DNA of 64,000 nucleotides from Pseudoxanthomonas sp. F37 (GTDB lineage Bacteria; Pseudomonadota; Gammaproteobacteria; Xanthomonadales; Xanthomonadaceae): positions 2,232,001 through 2,296,000 of the forward strand of contig NZ_CP095187.1 of NCBI RefSeq assembly GCF_022965755.1, in the 5' to 3' direction. The position numbers and the translations under genes were made by a program. The notes below the pieces were generated by a model. That model ran no database searches, was not told where the DNA came from, and was given only the letters and a program-made list of their open reading frames with translations. Positions 63,521 through 64,000 of this stretch are shown here, piece by piece. Numbering within the stretch: the first letter of the stretch is position 1; each line of letters starts with the position of its first letter.

Positions 63521-64000
63521 ATGATCGTCGGCATCGATCTGGGAACCACGCATTCGTTGATTGGCTATCACGGGCCGGATGGTCCGGTCCTGATACCGAA
63601 TGCACTGGGCGAGCTGCTCACGCCTTCCGTGATCAGCGTGGATGCGGACGACACGCTGATCGTGGGCCGGCCTGCGGTGGACCGGCTGATCACCCATCCG
63701 GATCGTAGCGTGGCCAGCTTCAAGCGCTGGATGGGCACCAATCGCGTCACCCGCCTCGGCAAGCACGCACTGCGTCCGGAAGAACTGTCGGCCCTGGTCC
63801 TGCGCGCGCTTGTCGCCGACGCGGAAAGCCATTTCGGCACATCCGTCAGCGAGGCCGTGATCAGTGTGCCGGCGTACTTCGGTGACGCCCAGCGCAAGGC
63901 CACCCGTATCGCCGGGGAACTGGCCGGCATCAAGGTCGAGCGACTCATCAACGAGCCGACCGCCGCCGCCATGGCCTACGGCCTGCAGCAGCGCGACGGC
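63521..64000 (+). CDS. hscC: Hsp70-family chaperone HscC, N-terminal part
   Basis: The first 160 codons, cut by the window end. [18 protein letters not shown] is the phosphate-binding start of Hsp70 ATPases. [19 protein letters not shown] and [45 protein letters not shown] continue the ATPase domain, ending just after [11 protein letters not shown]. The short form of the start and the [14 protein letters not shown] segment fit HscC rather than DnaK. AGGGGG precedes the ATG. The substrate-binding domain is outside the window. Confidence 0.87.
   Translation, partial: MIVGIDLGTTHSLIGYHGPDGPVLIPNALGELLTPSVISVDADDTLIVGRPAVDRLITHPDRSVASFKRWMGTNRVTRLGKHALRPEELSALVLRALVADAESHFGTSVSEAVISVPAYFGDAQRKATRIAGELAGIKVERLINEPTAAAMAYGLQQRDG

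Overview
The window is GC-rich bacterial chromosome, and its gene content points to the Xanthomonadaceae, most like Pseudoxanthomonas. The clues are a DbpA helicase next to a cold-shock gene, YaeQ, a DUF6164 protein, a fused IcmF mutase, leucine dehydrogenase beside isovaleryl-CoA dehydrogenase, alanine-rich lipoproteins, and several families of short palindromic repeats. These genes are in every case inferred from protein motifs read by eye; no database was searched. Genes are dense on both strands. I saw no rRNA, tRNA or CRISPR array.

Layout. 1-9.3 kb: the end of a glutathione S-transferase gene, a lipoprotein, a membrane-anchored barnase-like RNase overlapping its barstar inhibitor, dbpA, a cold-shock gene, yaeQ, a flavoprotein, a Tat-exported carboxylesterase, a flavin monooxygenase and a second GST. 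9.4-10.6 kb: an IS110-family element inserted inside a palindromic repeat. Its left end appears to encode a bridge RNA whose guides match both the target and the element ends. 10.6-20.5 kb: a trhO-selO operon, an ArsR/SRPBCC pair with two operators, FKBP, a class C-type serine hydrolase, a second flavoprotein, RidA, DUF998 and a MASE2-GGDEF cyclase.

20.5-24.6 kb is the most notable stretch. Read on the minus strand, trxC overlaps a GNAT acetyltransferase gene, followed 18 bp later by a borosin-type peptide backbone N-methyltransferase, then a 90-92 aa putative borosin precursor, then a periplasmic-sensing diguanylate cyclase. The methyltransferase keeps the Tyr/Arg/Tyr catalytic spacing of the fungal enzyme OphMA. 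The small protein looks like its separate substrate, which would make this a split-borosin RiPP locus. GC content drops here.

24.8-49.4 kb is mostly housekeeping and accessory genes: TPR protein, ThpR, PHA depolymerase, alpha/beta hydrolase lipoprotein, YaiI, LD-carboxypeptidase, an SPFH/zinc-ribbon/membrane trio, AraC regulators, a RIO kinase, an epimerase, an amidohydrolase and a TonB-like protein. 49.5-62.4 kb holds branched-chain amino acid and acyl-CoA metabolism: icmF, leucine dehydrogenase, isovaleryl-CoA dehydrogenase, a thiolase and methylcrotonyl-CoA carboxylase beta. A TetR/hydrolase operon and two alanine-rich lipoproteins lie among them. The window ends with a bactofilin, a zinc-ribbon protein and the start of an Hsp70 of the HscC type.

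Short repeats recur throughout. Two kinds have become coding sequence inside icmF, and one was the landing site of the IS110 element.
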